From Pseudomonas serbica (lineage in GTDB: Bacteria > Pseudomonadota > Gammaproteobacteria > Pseudomonadales > Pseudomonadaceae): DNA of 64,000 bases. The position numbers and the translations under genes are program-made. The notes below the pieces were generated by a model that was given only the letters and a program-made list of their open reading frames with translations, made no database searches and was not told the origin of the DNA. Location: assembly GCF_028823535.1 (NCBI RefSeq), contig NZ_JAQIYM010000090.1, positions 558,001-622,000 of the forward strand, given 5' to 3'. How positions within the stretch are numbered: position 1 is the first letter of the stretch; every line of letters begins with the position of its first letter. This document shows positions 25,503 through 34,077 of the stretch, one piece after another.

Positions 25503-28433
25503 TCACAACTCGGGAGCTGCTGATTTTTCTTTGCTGAACGCACTCAAAAGCATCTTGATCAGCTTCATCAGCGCCTCAACGATTTTGTTCATCGCCGCCT
25601 GAACCTCCTTGGCAGCTTCACCAACCTTGCCTGGCTTCTTGGCTGACTCATCCACCAGCGGCTTGGTGTCATTGACAACTTTGCTCGCATGCTTCAAAGA
25701 CGCCACCAGATCATCGGTGATTTTGCCATCCGGCAATCGTGCAACGCCCTTCAGGCCGGTTTTGATGTTCTGCACAGCATTCTTAAGCCCGCCCCAGTTC
25801 TGCAGCAGCTCATCCGCCGTCAATGTTCCGCCGGCAGCGTTTTTACCGGTCTCCAGCCGCTCGCGGATCGCCACGATCTCGTCAGCGTTCGTGTTCAGGA
25901 GCGCGGCCCGCTGCTCAACGTCGACCGTTATGCCCGCAACCCTGCTGCCAACACCCTCTATGGTTGCTCGACCAGCACGACGCAGACCGCCAAACAAGGT
26001 GCTCAAACCGAGATCGATGTTGTAGGTCGGCGGAAGATGCGAATTATTGCGCATGCCAGGCATGCCCATACCGCCCATACCGCCCATACCACCGCCCATA
26101 CCCATGCCGGGCATACCACCGCCAGGCCCACGCGGGTTCATGGGTCGCTGCTGCTCCATCTGCTTGAGTCGCTCAGACTGCTTCTCTTCGAATTTGCGCT
26201 GGCGCTCCTTCTCGGCCTCACTGCGTTTGACGCCTTCCTCGTGCTTGGCATTCGCCTTTTCAACACGAGGGTCGTTATTTGAAATCACAGAGCCTTTGAG
26301 TGCCTCTGGGATCTTTCCGGTCTTCATCCACTCATCTACCTCTGCACGCATTTTCGCGGATACCGGAGGTATCTTTGTATCTTCAGACACCCCATGTTCT
26401 TCGATTAGATGGGTTTTAAGTTCTTCTTCATCCATTCCAAAAAGGGCGTGTGCGTCTACGAGATTCTGCAATTTGGCGGCCAGTTCATCGGCAGTCAGTT
26501 CTGGATTACCCGGCTTGGCAGGGGCGGCAGTTGGTGCGGCGGATGCTGGATTCAACTCCCTGGCGACATCAAACTGAACCAGAATGTCATTCTCACTATC
26601 GTCCACCGGTTTTTTTGCATCAGCCTCCAGATCAGGGGCCTGCGCGGACGACGTATCCGAAAGTACTGGATCGACTGAATCAGCAGCCGTTTCAACTGCC
26701 GGTTTTTCAACGGGAGCATCACCTACCTCGGCAGAAGTTGGAGAGTCCAATGCAATCCCAGGCTCAGCGTCCAAAACAGGCTCATCTTGGGTGTTCGGAA
26801 CATCGCTGGAAGCTTCTACCGGAGAAACCTCGTCAGCAGGCGCGGAAGGGGGCGAGGAAGGCGCAGGAGAGGAGAGGTCGTTAACTTCACCCGTAAGGGT
26901 GCCTTCTTCCGCCAACGGCGCAGACGGGCTTTCAGGAGCCTCATGGTTCTGATTCGGTACCACGGTATTCACCTCGTGTTCTTTCTTACTGGCCAGTTCG
27001 GCCAGACGCTCATCGATATCTGCATCGAAGGCTTGCATTTGTCTTTCCTCGACCAGGTCTTCGTCATCATCGAAACCGTCTACCATGGTCACCAGGTGTT
27101 GCAATTCTGGAGGGAACTCCCATTCCAGCTTTTGAGGCACCTTCTCGACCTGGGGAATAGGCTCAATGTGGTACTTCCTGACCAGCGGGGAGTCCTCCAA
27201 GGCTAGCTTGGCATCCTCCTTGTCGTTGGCAGCCTTTAGCGCCATGACTTGATCCATGGTGAAGGTCTCGACCTCCAGGTTATTGAAAACCAGGCGGAAG
27301 CGTTTCTTCTCCGGGTCGAGGAACTCGATACGGTGAGGGGTTTGCAAAATGCCAAGAAGGCCATCTTCCTTTTCTTCCAGGACGGCTCTCACGAAATTAC
27401 GGGGCACGTCATGCCGGCGCATAGGGCCGTTCACACCGCGATTGACCTCACTCATGTTGAAGTCTCTCAACGCCCAGTCAGACATCGCAAAAGCACGCAC
27501 CCGAACCGAATCAAAGCTGAACTTGAGGAACCGTGGGTCAGATCGCTTGATCAAGTTTTCTTTGTGGTAGGCCATTAGACGGTCTTTGAACTCCGTCTGG
27601 CGGCCCATGATGCTTTCGAATGAGTTGTGCCAGTCCAGATTGTAAGGAGTTCCGACGGCAGGCAGTTTGAAAGCGTCGCCCAAGGGAGCAAACTTTTCCT
27701 TCATCTCGGCCTCGCGGCTGAGCTTAGCTGCTTTCAACGCCTCGATTTTTGCCAGGGGTGCATGCATTTCGGGGTGAGCGTCAATGTAGGCTTTCTGAAA
27801 CGCATCGTCCGGAAGGATATTTTCTTCGAATATTTTGGCCCTGGCCACATTCCCATACTCGTTCCAGGTGCTGCTCGTCAGCTCCTCGATTTCGGCATCG
27901 AACTCCTGCAGATAGCCTTTGGGAGCCATCAGGCTGGCGATCTCCAAACGGGCAGCATCAATGTCTTCACGTTTCTGCCAGACTTCCGGCAAAAGCGTGA
28001 GTGGGAGCACTTTGATAGTGGGCTCAACCGCGAAATGCCGCTTGTTCTCAAAATCATAGATGCCATCAATCCCGCAGTACGCGAAAAACTCTTTCAGCTG
28101 CAGGTAGTCAATGGCATCACCACGGCGATAAGCCATGTGAGATAAGGTCGCGTCCAACTGCTTGATGATGACCTTGTCCACACCGCCGCCTTCGAGCAGG
28201 TGAAAAACGCCATTCCAACCATAAACCGGGCGATCATGGGGACGGGCATTCTGACCCTCGTCGTAAATGCTGCGCAACGCGGGCGTAAGGCGACTGTCGC
28301 ACCAGGCGAAGGTTTCTCGAACGAGATTGTTGAGGTAGTCGCTACCCCGGAGAATGTTCCGGTAGTAATACCAAACCCCCAGCCCCATCGAGGATGGTAC
28401 CTGCCATTTCTCAAGGGTGCTTAATTCAGACAT
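25503..28433 (-). CDS. Large multi-region protein, 976 aa, unknown
   Basis: I do not recognise the family. Residues 1-450 look like a folded soluble part rich in aromatic residues. About 450-640 is an acidic, Pro/Ser/Ala-rich linker. A charged helical region (about 715-765) leads to a Met/Gly-rich low-complexity tract (about 772-794). The C-terminal 180 residues are helical and end in a hydrophobic-lysine segment (VEALMKLIKMLLSAF) that might touch membrane. GGAG lies before the ATG. It is the last gene of a leftward five-gene operon that includes a secreted protein related to one in the DotA operon, so a transfer-related role is plausible. The PilP-like protein also has a Met/Gly tract. Confidence 0.75.
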   Translation of the reverse strand: MSELSTLEKWQVPSSMGLGVWYYYRNILRGSDYLNNLVRETFAWCDSRLTPALRSIYDEGQNARPHDRPVYGWNGVFHLLEGGGVDKVIIKQLDATLSHMAYRRGDAIDYLQLKEFFAYCGIDGIYDFENKRHFAVEPTIKVLPLTLLPEVWQKREDIDAARLEIASLMAPKGYLQEFDAEIEELTSSTWNEYGNVARAKIFEENILPDDAFQKAYIDAHPEMHAPLAKIEALKAAKLSREAEMKEKFAPLGDAFKLPAVGTPYNLDWHNSFESIMGRQTEFKDRLMAYHKENLIKRSDPRFLKFSFDSVRVRAFAMSDWALRDFNMSEVNRGVNGPMRRHDVPRNFVRAVLEEKEDGLLGILQTPHRIEFLDPEKKRFRLVFNNLEVETFTMDQVMALKAANDKEDAKLALEDSPLVRKYHIEPIPQVEKVPQKLEWEFPPELQHLVTMVDGFDDDEDLVEERQMQAFDADIDERLAELASKKEHEVNTVVPNQNHEAPESPSAPLAEEGTLTGEVNDLSSPAPSSPPSAPADEVSPVEASSDVPNTQDEPVLDAEPGIALDSPTSAEVGDAPVEKPAVETAADSVDPVLSDTSSAQAPDLEADAKKPVDDSENDILVQFDVARELNPASAAPTAAPAKPGNPELTADELAAKLQNLVDAHALFGMDEEELKTHLIEEHGVSEDTKIPPVSAKMRAEVDEWMKTGKIPEALKGSVISNNDPRVEKANAKHEEGVKRSEAEKERQRKFEEKQSERLKQMEQQRPMNPRGPGGGMPGMGMGGGMGGMGGMGMPGMRNNSHLPPTYNIDLGLSTLFGGLRRAGRATIEGVGSRVAGITVDVEQRAALLNTNADEIVAIRERLETGKNAAGGTLTADELLQNWGGLKNAVQNIKTGLKGVARLPDGKITDDLVASLKHASKVVNDTKPLVDESAKKPGKVGEAAKEVQAAMNKIVEALMKLIKMLLSAFSKEKSAAPEL

Positions 28434-28507
28434 ACGAATGCTCCTGGGATCTCTTTATTTATTCTCGGCTTGGAGCAAACCCAAGAGCAAGTTCGTTAAA
28501 AACAGAC

Positions 28508-29653
28508 TCACCCGCGCTTAGCAGGCGTTTCCAATTTCACGAGGTAACGGTTCAGCATCATCTGTTCCGTGACCAGTTGCGACTTGTAACGCTCCAGTGC
28601 CTGGTTGAATTTGAGACCGGTCATCAACAATGACTCCTTGCTCATCTCAGCAGGGGTGGTGTTGTTGTTCAGCGCTACCTTGTGAATCCAAGATTCACCA
28701 GTCGTATCGATTTCGCTGTTGCCATCAAACTTAATAGCCACAGGCATACCCAGAGCCATCAGCTTCGAAGGCTTATTGGGGTCAAGGCTGGTACGCATAC
28801 CGATTTGTCGAGCAATGGTGGCGTTGGCCGTTTCGATGCGGAGTTTCTTTCTCAAGTCCTGGACGGCTTCACGCTCATTTACCGGATCCTCGCCATATTT
28901 GCGGACAAAGGGAGGGTAGGTGAGTCGTGCCATGTTCAACGCCATCTCCAGCTCCTCTGGGGAGTACGCAGGCGCCATGTCAGAGGTAACCAATAGAAGG
29001 GTTGGATCATTCGCTTTGAGAGCTTTTCCTGCGTCTACCCAGGCCTTGTTTTTGTCTACCGCAGCGATTTCATCCGCTACAAATCTCTTATAGGCCTTTG
29101 TGCTTTCTGTATCTGCATCGGCAGCGCCGGAACCGGAACCAGAACCAGAACCGGAACCCGGCGCGGCGGCACCGATTACTTTTGGGAGCAAAGAACCGAC
29201 GATGGTTTTGGCCTTCTGCAAGATCTCCAGCGGGCCGGCGTCACTGATCCCCATCTGCTCAGCTACAGCATCGGCAATTCCGCCTTCTCCGCAGACCGCC
29301 TCAGCAAGACCGCCCTGCACAGATACCGTGGAGCAGGCATCCTGACTGGGCATACTGTTGGCCTTCTGATTAAGCATAAACACATCGGTAGCTTGCTGGT
29401 TCACCCTGGCGACCCAGTTGGCCGCGCCGTTGTTCCAACCATCAATCCTGGCTTGGTAGTCATAAGCGCGGGCAGCATCAATGGCTTGATACAGACCCGT
29501 TTTTTTGATGAAGTCCATGGAGCGATTCACATCATCCATGACCATGATCGAAAACTTCTTGAAGTCGGTGTTCGGCACTATGAAGGCCTGAGCCGAGGAG
29601 CACACGGCGCTCAACACGGCAATGGCCAGCAGGCTCTTTGCGTACTTATTCAT
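28508..29653 (-). CDS. Secreted protein with MPxQDACSTV motif
   Basis: The start at 29653, with GGAG upstream, gives a clean signal peptide (MNKYAKSLLAIAVLSAVCSS, then AQA cleavage). The mature protein has MPSQDACSTVSV with a nearby GLAEAVC, a Gly-Ser repeat (about residues 165-175) and a long helical C-terminus ending YKSQLVTEQMMLNRYL. The product of 37121-38248 has MPAQDACSTVTV, GLGDALC and YKSQLRTEKYL in the same order, so the two are paralogues. That gene lies just before the DotA cluster, which suggests both act in the periplasm with the transfer apparatus. A two-cysteine disulfide is possible. Confidence 0.8.
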   Translation of the reverse strand: MNKYAKSLLAIAVLSAVCSSAQAFIVPNTDFKKFSIMVMDDVNRSMDFIKKTGLYQAIDAARAYDYQARIDGWNNGAANWVARVNQQATDVFMLNQKANSMPSQDACSTVSVQGGLAEAVCGEGGIADAVAEQMGISDAGPLEILQKAKTIVGSLLPKVIGAAAPGSGSGSGSGSGAADADTESTKAYKRFVADEIAAVDKNKAWVDAGKALKANDPTLLLVTSDMAPAYSPEELEMALNMARLTYPPFVRKYGEDPVNEREAVQDLRKKLRIETANATIARQIGMRTSLDPNKPSKLMALGMPVAIKFDGNSEIDTTGESWIHKVALNNNTTPAEMSKESLLMTGLKFNQALERYKSQLVTEQMMLNRYLVKLETPAKRG

Positions 29654-30173
29654 ATGAGCTCCCTGAAAACGCTTGGCTTGGCGCCTCTGTAACATGAACC
29701 ATGAATTGCCCAGTGCAACGATTCGCGCCGTTTATTCCGGTCTGAGTTATCGATACACCTAAGTATTTCACCGCCGATGTCCTACTTTCCAGCAACTGGT
29801 GGGTGAAACGGTCAAAACAGTGACCCGCGTCCATTGATGGTGTGTAAGTCAGAAGCTCTTGGCGTTGAAGATCAGTCATGGCGTAAACCTCAGCGAGGAA
29901 ATCCATGGCCGCAACTTCCCAGCAGCGGGCTAACAGGCTGTCGATCTGGCGAATAAGCTCGCTATGCCAAGGGCGGGTGACACGTAAACATGACCGGTGA
30001 AGCCCAAACGCAGGAAGCAGGCCCATGATCAACGTTCTGGCCCGGTGCAGCAGTTCGACTTGAGCCTGACCTGCATGCCCTACATCAAGCTTAAGCACCG
30101 CCTGCTCGAAGCAGGGGAGTGGGAGTTTAACCCCAACATCCCGATGAGCCTGCCGGTGTGAGTTCCCGATCAT
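29646..30173 (-). CDS. Truncated diverged copy of the adjacent gene
   Basis: The 175-residue product matches the C-terminal third of the upstream 444-residue protein: RARTLIMGLLPAF versus RARAMVLGLFPKL, IDSLLARCWEVAAMDF versus VDRLLARSWNDAANAF, and MDAGHCFDRF versus MDANRCFDRF. The first two thirds are absent. Its ATG overlaps the upstream stop (TGATG), so it is translated by coupling. Its last 30 residues diverge and run into the start of the secreted-protein gene by 8 bases. It may be a decaying partial duplicate or a regulatory short form. Confidence 0.65.
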   Translation of the reverse strand: MIGNSHRQAHRDVGVKLPLPCFEQAVLKLDVGHAGQAQVELLHRARTLIMGLLPAFGLHRSCLRVTRPWHSELIRQIDSLLARCWEVAAMDFLAEVYAMTDLQRQELLTYTPSMDAGHCFDRFTHQLLESRTSAVKYLGVSITQTGINGANRCTGQFMVHVTEAPSQAFSGSSYE

Positions 30174-31507
30174 CAGGTGAACTCCTCACGAACACATTCC
30201 TTCCTGGCGACGATCAACGAGTCTGAAATGGCCCAGAGCCAGGCAAGGTGGCGCTTGGCGCGGTCTGCCACCTTGGAGAAGTCGATCTCCACATCAGCCA
30301 GGGGGGCCTCTATTTCATCCAGATGATCCATAAACCGATCAAAACACCGATTGGCGTCCATCAAATGGTTCTCTTCCACATACTTCGCCCGCTGCGGGGC
30401 CGTCATCGCATGCATCTCGGTCATGAACGCATTGGCGGCATCGTTCCAGCTTCGGGCCAACAGGCGATCAACTTCGGCGATATAGGCTGAGTACCAGCGG
30501 CAGGTGTCATTTAACGGCAATGTCGGCGGGCGCAGCTTCGGAAACAAGCCGAGCACCATGGCGCGAGCACGCGTAAACAACGCCTCGCGATCCTCATCCT
30601 CATAACCCACGTCCATGTCATCCACTGCATCCTCGAAGCGTGGCAGCTTCATGGCGGTGTCCGTGTAGAGGTATTCAATGGGTGGCAATTCTTTGAGAAC
30701 GATCTCTTTGTAAGCGGTCTCAACGATTTCCAGGCAGTGGGGCAGGGAGGTCTGAAAGAGGTTTTCCTTGTCAGAAATCTCCGAGCGGACACTCCAGTTG
30801 TAGGCCAACTCATTGGCGAGGCTGACCGCGATCTGCTGGAGCTCCTGGATGACCTCAGCTGGCGTGAAGGAGCACCACATCGACTCAAGGTTCAACTGTG
30901 TCTTCAACGCCGCCGTAAACAGGGTCATGCGCACGGCAAGCAGGTTATCCGGACTGTTGTAGTCAGCACTGGCATTTTCGAAGTCCGTGCTGCTGAGCAT
31001 CCACGACTGGGCCACCTCGACGAGCCCACGCACCTCACTGATCGGTGCGTAGCGGTAGAGATTGGCAAGGGCCGTTGCTAGTGACCTGCGCTGATAACGC
31101 AGCATAATGTCGGCAGCGTCAGCGTTGTTGACCTTCAGACACAGGTCAACCAGGGCCAGGTGGTCGTTGCAGGCAGCACCTATTCGCGCCCTGAGGGCCT
31201 GATCGTCCAATTCAGGATGGCGAAAACGCTCGCCCTGGTACAGCGGCCCCGATTCACGGATGGCTTGCAGGAACCCCTGCAAGGCTCGGTAATACTGAAT
31301 ACGGTGAATCCCCTCATCCTTTTTGGTCATGGGTGACGTGGAGGCCGGGGGCTGGTTTGGGGTCGTCGGACGTGGACGCTTAGGGCGACTGCGCGTGCTG
31401 CTTACTTTATCGTTATCGTCCAACCCATCCAGAAAGGTGAGGGCGTCATCGTCGTCCTGATCTTCAAGGATGTGGTTGGGTTTATCAGAACTCGTGCGCG
31501 AGGCCAT
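30173..31507 (-). CDS. Hypothetical protein, 444 aa
   Basis: This is a soluble, acidic, helix-rich protein of unknown function. The N-terminal 65 residues are charged and Pro/Thr-rich and probably disordered. The C-terminal domain (about 290-410) is the part duplicated in the next gene and contains RARAMVLGLFPKL and a conserved FDRFMDHL. GGAG is 7 bases before the ATG, and the gene begins 2 bases after the previous stop. No membrane segments or enzymatic motifs are seen. Confidence 0.75.
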   Translation of the reverse strand: MASRTSSDKPNHILEDQDDDDALTFLDGLDDNDKVSSTRSRPKRPRPTTPNQPPASTSPMTKKDEGIHRIQYYRALQGFLQAIRESGPLYQGERFRHPELDDQALRARIGAACNDHLALVDLCLKVNNADAADIMLRYQRRSLATALANLYRYAPISEVRGLVEVAQSWMLSSTDFENASADYNSPDNLLAVRMTLFTAALKTQLNLESMWCSFTPAEVIQELQQIAVSLANELAYNWSVRSEISDKENLFQTSLPHCLEIVETAYKEIVLKELPPIEYLYTDTAMKLPRFEDAVDDMDVGYEDEDREALFTRARAMVLGLFPKLRPPTLPLNDTCRWYSAYIAEVDRLLARSWNDAANAFMTEMHAMTAPQRAKYVEENHLMDANRCFDRFMDHLDEIEAPLADVEIDFSKVADRAKRHLAWLWAISDSLIVARKECVREEFT

Positions 31508-31509
31508 GG

Positions 31510-32193
31510 TTAAACTCCGCTGCTCATTGCCGGTTCATTGTTGTCTTCACGGCGCTGGGCGATCAGGCGGTTTAACTCTTCCGCTTTCAACCTGGCCAAG
31601 TTCAATGCTCGCAGCGGCCCTTCTTGTCCAGCCAAGCCATGCAACTCGTTAATTGCCAAATAGTCGGCAGTGAGTAATGGAATGCATTGGCCATCAGTGT
31701 AGTTAACCGTTTGCTTGAAGGTTTTGTGCACGGTTAAGTTCAAATCCTTGGACTTGAGCAACTTATTTTCATGGTCGATATCAAAACATTGAGTGATCGC
31801 TTGATCGAACAACATCCCTTGCAAACCGTAGGTCAAAGTCGTCTCATCGGCGACAGGAATGGCCAGGGTACGCAGGGCGTTTGGGTCGTCCTTTTGCTCG
31901 CCAGCCAGACGGCTGGTTTCGGTGAGGACAAAGCCCGAGGCCATGTCGGTCTTGACCGTGTAGACCATGGACGGAAAGAGCCTGACCCCACAGATCAGGA
32001 CGGCAAGCTCTTCAGCACGAAGAGCCAGACGAGGCAAAAAGACATAGGGATGAGTGGCGGCTTCAAGGGGGAATTCCGCACCATCGACGCTTACTTTGTA
32101 CCCATCCAGGTTTAAACGCTTCAGCGATCTGACAAAACCTTCTTCAATCGCAAAAACATCAGTGAGCGTGACGGTATTATCCGGGTAAGACAT
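31510..32193 (-). CDS. Hypothetical protein, 227 aa
   Basis: This is the first gene of the leftward five-gene operon. The protein is soluble with mixed secondary structure, a central hydrophobic strand region (VFLPRLALRAEELAVLICG) and a helical C-terminus rich in Leu, Asn and Glu. No family is recognised. A leftward promoter (TTGTCA-17-TAGGAT) lies at 32224-32252, overlapping the rightward promoter of the next gene. Confidence 0.7.
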   Translation of the reverse strand: MSYPDNTVTLTDVFAIEEGFVRSLKRLNLDGYKVSVDGAEFPLEAATHPYVFLPRLALRAEELAVLICGVRLFPSMVYTVKTDMASGFVLTETSRLAGEQKDDPNALRTLAIPVADETTLTYGLQGMLFDQAITQCFDIDHENKLLKSKDLNLTVHKTFKQTVNYTDGQCIPLLTADYLAINELHGLAGQEGPLRALNLARLKAEELNRLIAQRREDNNEPAMSSGV

Positions 32194-32204
32194 CTGGTCA
32201 TCCC

Positions 32205-32252
32205 TTGAATTGTTTTATAATTAATCCTACTATCTGGCAAAACAATTGACAA
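32205..32252. promoter_or_regulatory. Overlapping divergent promoters
   Basis: Leftward: TTGTCA (complement of 32247-32252), 17-base spacer, TAGGAT (complement of 32224-32229). Rightward: TTGAAT (32205-32210), 17-base spacer, TACTAT (32228-32233). The layout resembles the dnaG region at 5134-5173. Confidence 0.55.
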
Positions 32253-32264
32253 GGGAAAGTCCTT

Positions 32265-32765
32265 ATGGCTAACAACCATCAATTAGTTGAAGGCAAAACG
32301 CCAGAAGAAACCTTGTTGCTCAATATTGGGCATGAGATAGAGAACTTTAAGCCGAATTTCCCGAAAGCAAATCTTAAACACACCTTTATCTTAAGCCCTT
32401 ATGGCTCGAGCATGTTTGGACTTACGCCACTCAGCAGTGGGCAACTGTACTTCGGAATCCCACAACTGTTTTACGAAAAATTCAAATCTGCAAAATGGCT
32501 ATACATGGCGCGGGTGAAAGGGCAGTCAGGGCTATACCTAGTGATGCAGATCGGCTTGGGAAAGAGTCAGCATCCGATTGCCTTGCGTATTTTCTTCAGG
32601 TCGCGCCGCCTGGGGGCGCTTGATGAGTCGATCACCAGTTTGCGCGCCGTTCCGATGAATAAAGACGGCGGTACTACACGGGAGATTGATGTACTGCAGG
32701 GCTTCAACCTCAAGCTGTTGCAGCTTGATTCGTTTGTTTGGGAGAAGCGGGACGAGAATCCCTAG
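32265..32765 (+). CDS. Hypothetical protein, 166 aa
   Basis: This is a soluble protein with alternating strand-like and loop segments (FILSPYGSSMFGLTPLSSGQ) and a basic central portion containing SRRLGALDES. No motif I can name is present. It is divergent from the five-gene operon and ends at a strong hairpin shared with the convergent histone-like gene. GGGAAAG precedes the start region. Function unknown. Confidence 0.65.
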   Translation: MANNHQLVEGKTPEETLLLNIGHEIENFKPNFPKANLKHTFILSPYGSSMFGLTPLSSGQLYFGIPQLFYEKFKSAKWLYMARVKGQSGLYLVMQIGLGKSQHPIALRIFFRSRRLGALDESITSLRAVPMNKDGGTTREIDVLQGFNLKLLQLDSFVWEKRDENP

Positions 32766-32784
32766 GGTCTGCGTTGGATGGATC

Positions 32785-32808
32785 AGGCCGGGGTTTCCCG
32801 GCCTTTTC
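32785..32808. terminator. Terminator after the 166-aa gene
   Basis: AGGCCGGG (32785-32792), loop GTTT, CCCGGCCT (32797-32804), then TTTCC. Confidence 0.85.
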
Positions 32809-32816
32809 CTGAGGGG

Positions 32817-33938
32817 TTAGTTCAGCTTTGTCAGCTTTGCAGCCAGGCCGCTGAGGGCGTCAATTGCGGACTGGAATGCTTGAGTACACACCAGAATACC
32901 TTCGCTAACTTCGGCAACGGCTTGGCGATGCGCTTCTTGCTCTTCGCTCTTCACGCGCAGCTCTTCAACCAACCCGTCGAGTCTGTCTTTGAAAATTTGC
33001 TCGACAACCCGGCTGATTTCCTGGGAAATCTCGCCGAAGACCGGTGGCAGAGTGGGTTCTTTTGAGGCTGGGGCAGCGGGTACCGTGGCTGCCGGGGCTG
33101 CTGGTGTAGGGGCTGCTGCAGCGGGTTTTCTGCCAGCTGGCTTGGCCGCTGGTTTGGTCGCTGGGGCCGGAGTGGTTGGCGCTTGAGTAGCCTTTTGAGG
33201 CTCTACCACAGCAACTACCGGCGCTACGGCGGCAACAGGGGCTGGCTTGTCCTTGAGCTCCGGATAGACCACAAAAGCCTTATCTGCCAGATTGTAGACG
33301 TAGGAATCGATGATGTGTTGCTGCTCGATCAGCTGCTCTTTTTTCAATTCTTCCAGAACGTCGTCGACTGGGCCTAAAGCGTCCTGCAGATCGACTTTAC
33401 GCAGGTCGGCGTCAACCAGCATGCGCAACACCGCCATTTTGAGATCGCCGCCTTCTACCACTGCGGCCTTGATCGGCGTCACGTTGGCGGAAGTGGTTGG
33501 CGCTGCAGCAGTGCTCGGGGTTTTGTCAGCAGGGCGTTCGAACTGGTGAACGTTTGACTCAGCCTTAGCTGCCGGCTTGCGGCCTGGCTTCTGCGCAGAC
33601 GCCGTGGTGGCTTTCGGGGCCTTGGCAGCAGGTTTGGTCGCAGCCTTGGTAGCAGTCTTGGTTGAAGGCTTAGTAGCGGACTTGGCTGCCGGTTTGCTCG
33701 GCTTCGTGCTGATCGGGGTAATCAGCTCGTTCGCGGCAGTTTCACTGATCTTGAACAGGATCGGTTGATCAGCTTCACGGACTTCGATGACCTGACCGGT
33801 CGTGACCATTTTTTTCAAAAATGGGGTCACGCGATTACGCAGGGTGTCCGCCTTTTTCGCGATCTGATCAGCACTCAGGGGCTTGTTACTGGATTTGAGA
33901 ATGCCGAGCAATTCAGGTATTTCAAAATTAGTACGCAT
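32817..33938 (-). CDS. Histone-like protein with two winged-helix-like domains
   Basis: The start at 33938 (MRTNFEIPELL) is chosen because the longer upstream reading begins in the promoter region and has no conserved look. Residues 1-65 look like a winged helix (PLSADQIAKKADTLRNRVTPFLKKMV). A Lys/Ala/Pro-rich stretch (about 70-125) has repeated KPAAK/TKPAAK units as in histone H1-like bacterial proteins such as AlgP. A second winged-helix-like segment (about 160-220) follows, then an Ala/Pro linker with GRKPAAA. The C-terminal 85 residues form a coiled coil. It is likely to bind DNA without strict sequence need; a nucleoid-associated or silencing role is inference. Confidence 0.75.
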   Translation of the reverse strand: MRTNFEIPELLGILKSSNKPLSADQIAKKADTLRNRVTPFLKKMVTTGQVIEVREADQPILFKISETAANELITPISTKPSKPAAKSATKPSTKTATKAATKPAAKAPKATTASAQKPGRKPAAKAESNVHQFERPADKTPSTAAAPTTSANVTPIKAAVVEGGDLKMAVLRMLVDADLRKVDLQDALGPVDDVLEELKKEQLIEQQHIIDSYVYNLADKAFVVYPELKDKPAPVAAVAPVVAVVEPQKATQAPTTPAPATKPAAKPAGRKPAAAAPTPAAPAATVPAAPASKEPTLPPVFGEISQEISRVVEQIFKDRLDGLVEELRVKSEEQEAHRQAVAEVSEGILVCTQAFQSAIDALSGLAAKLTKLN

Positions 33939-34015
33939 TTTCAGCAACCTCCAAGGTTCGCCTGATAGAGCGCCGCGACAGCAGTGCAAGGATGATGGCA
34001 ATTCATATGCAACTG

Positions 34016-34077
34016 AGTATAAGGGAATTATCAGGATCGACAAGAGGTTGGGATCACTTTTTTTGACAAGCTGTCAA
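34016..34077 (-). promoter_or_regulatory. Leftward promoter and TTGACA-N3-TGTCAA palindrome
   Basis: The promoter is TTGTCG (complement of 34038-34043), 16-base spacer, TATACT (complement of 34016-34021). Upstream, 34063-34077 is a perfect TTGACA-AGC-TGTCAA palindrome, followed by TACA, overlapping the end of the topoisomerase gene. It is a probable operator for the histone-like gene. Confidence 0.6.

Noticed and set aside
33939..34043. Upstream start for the histone-like gene
   Set aside because: It overlaps the promoter -35 and -10 and its translation has no domain character.
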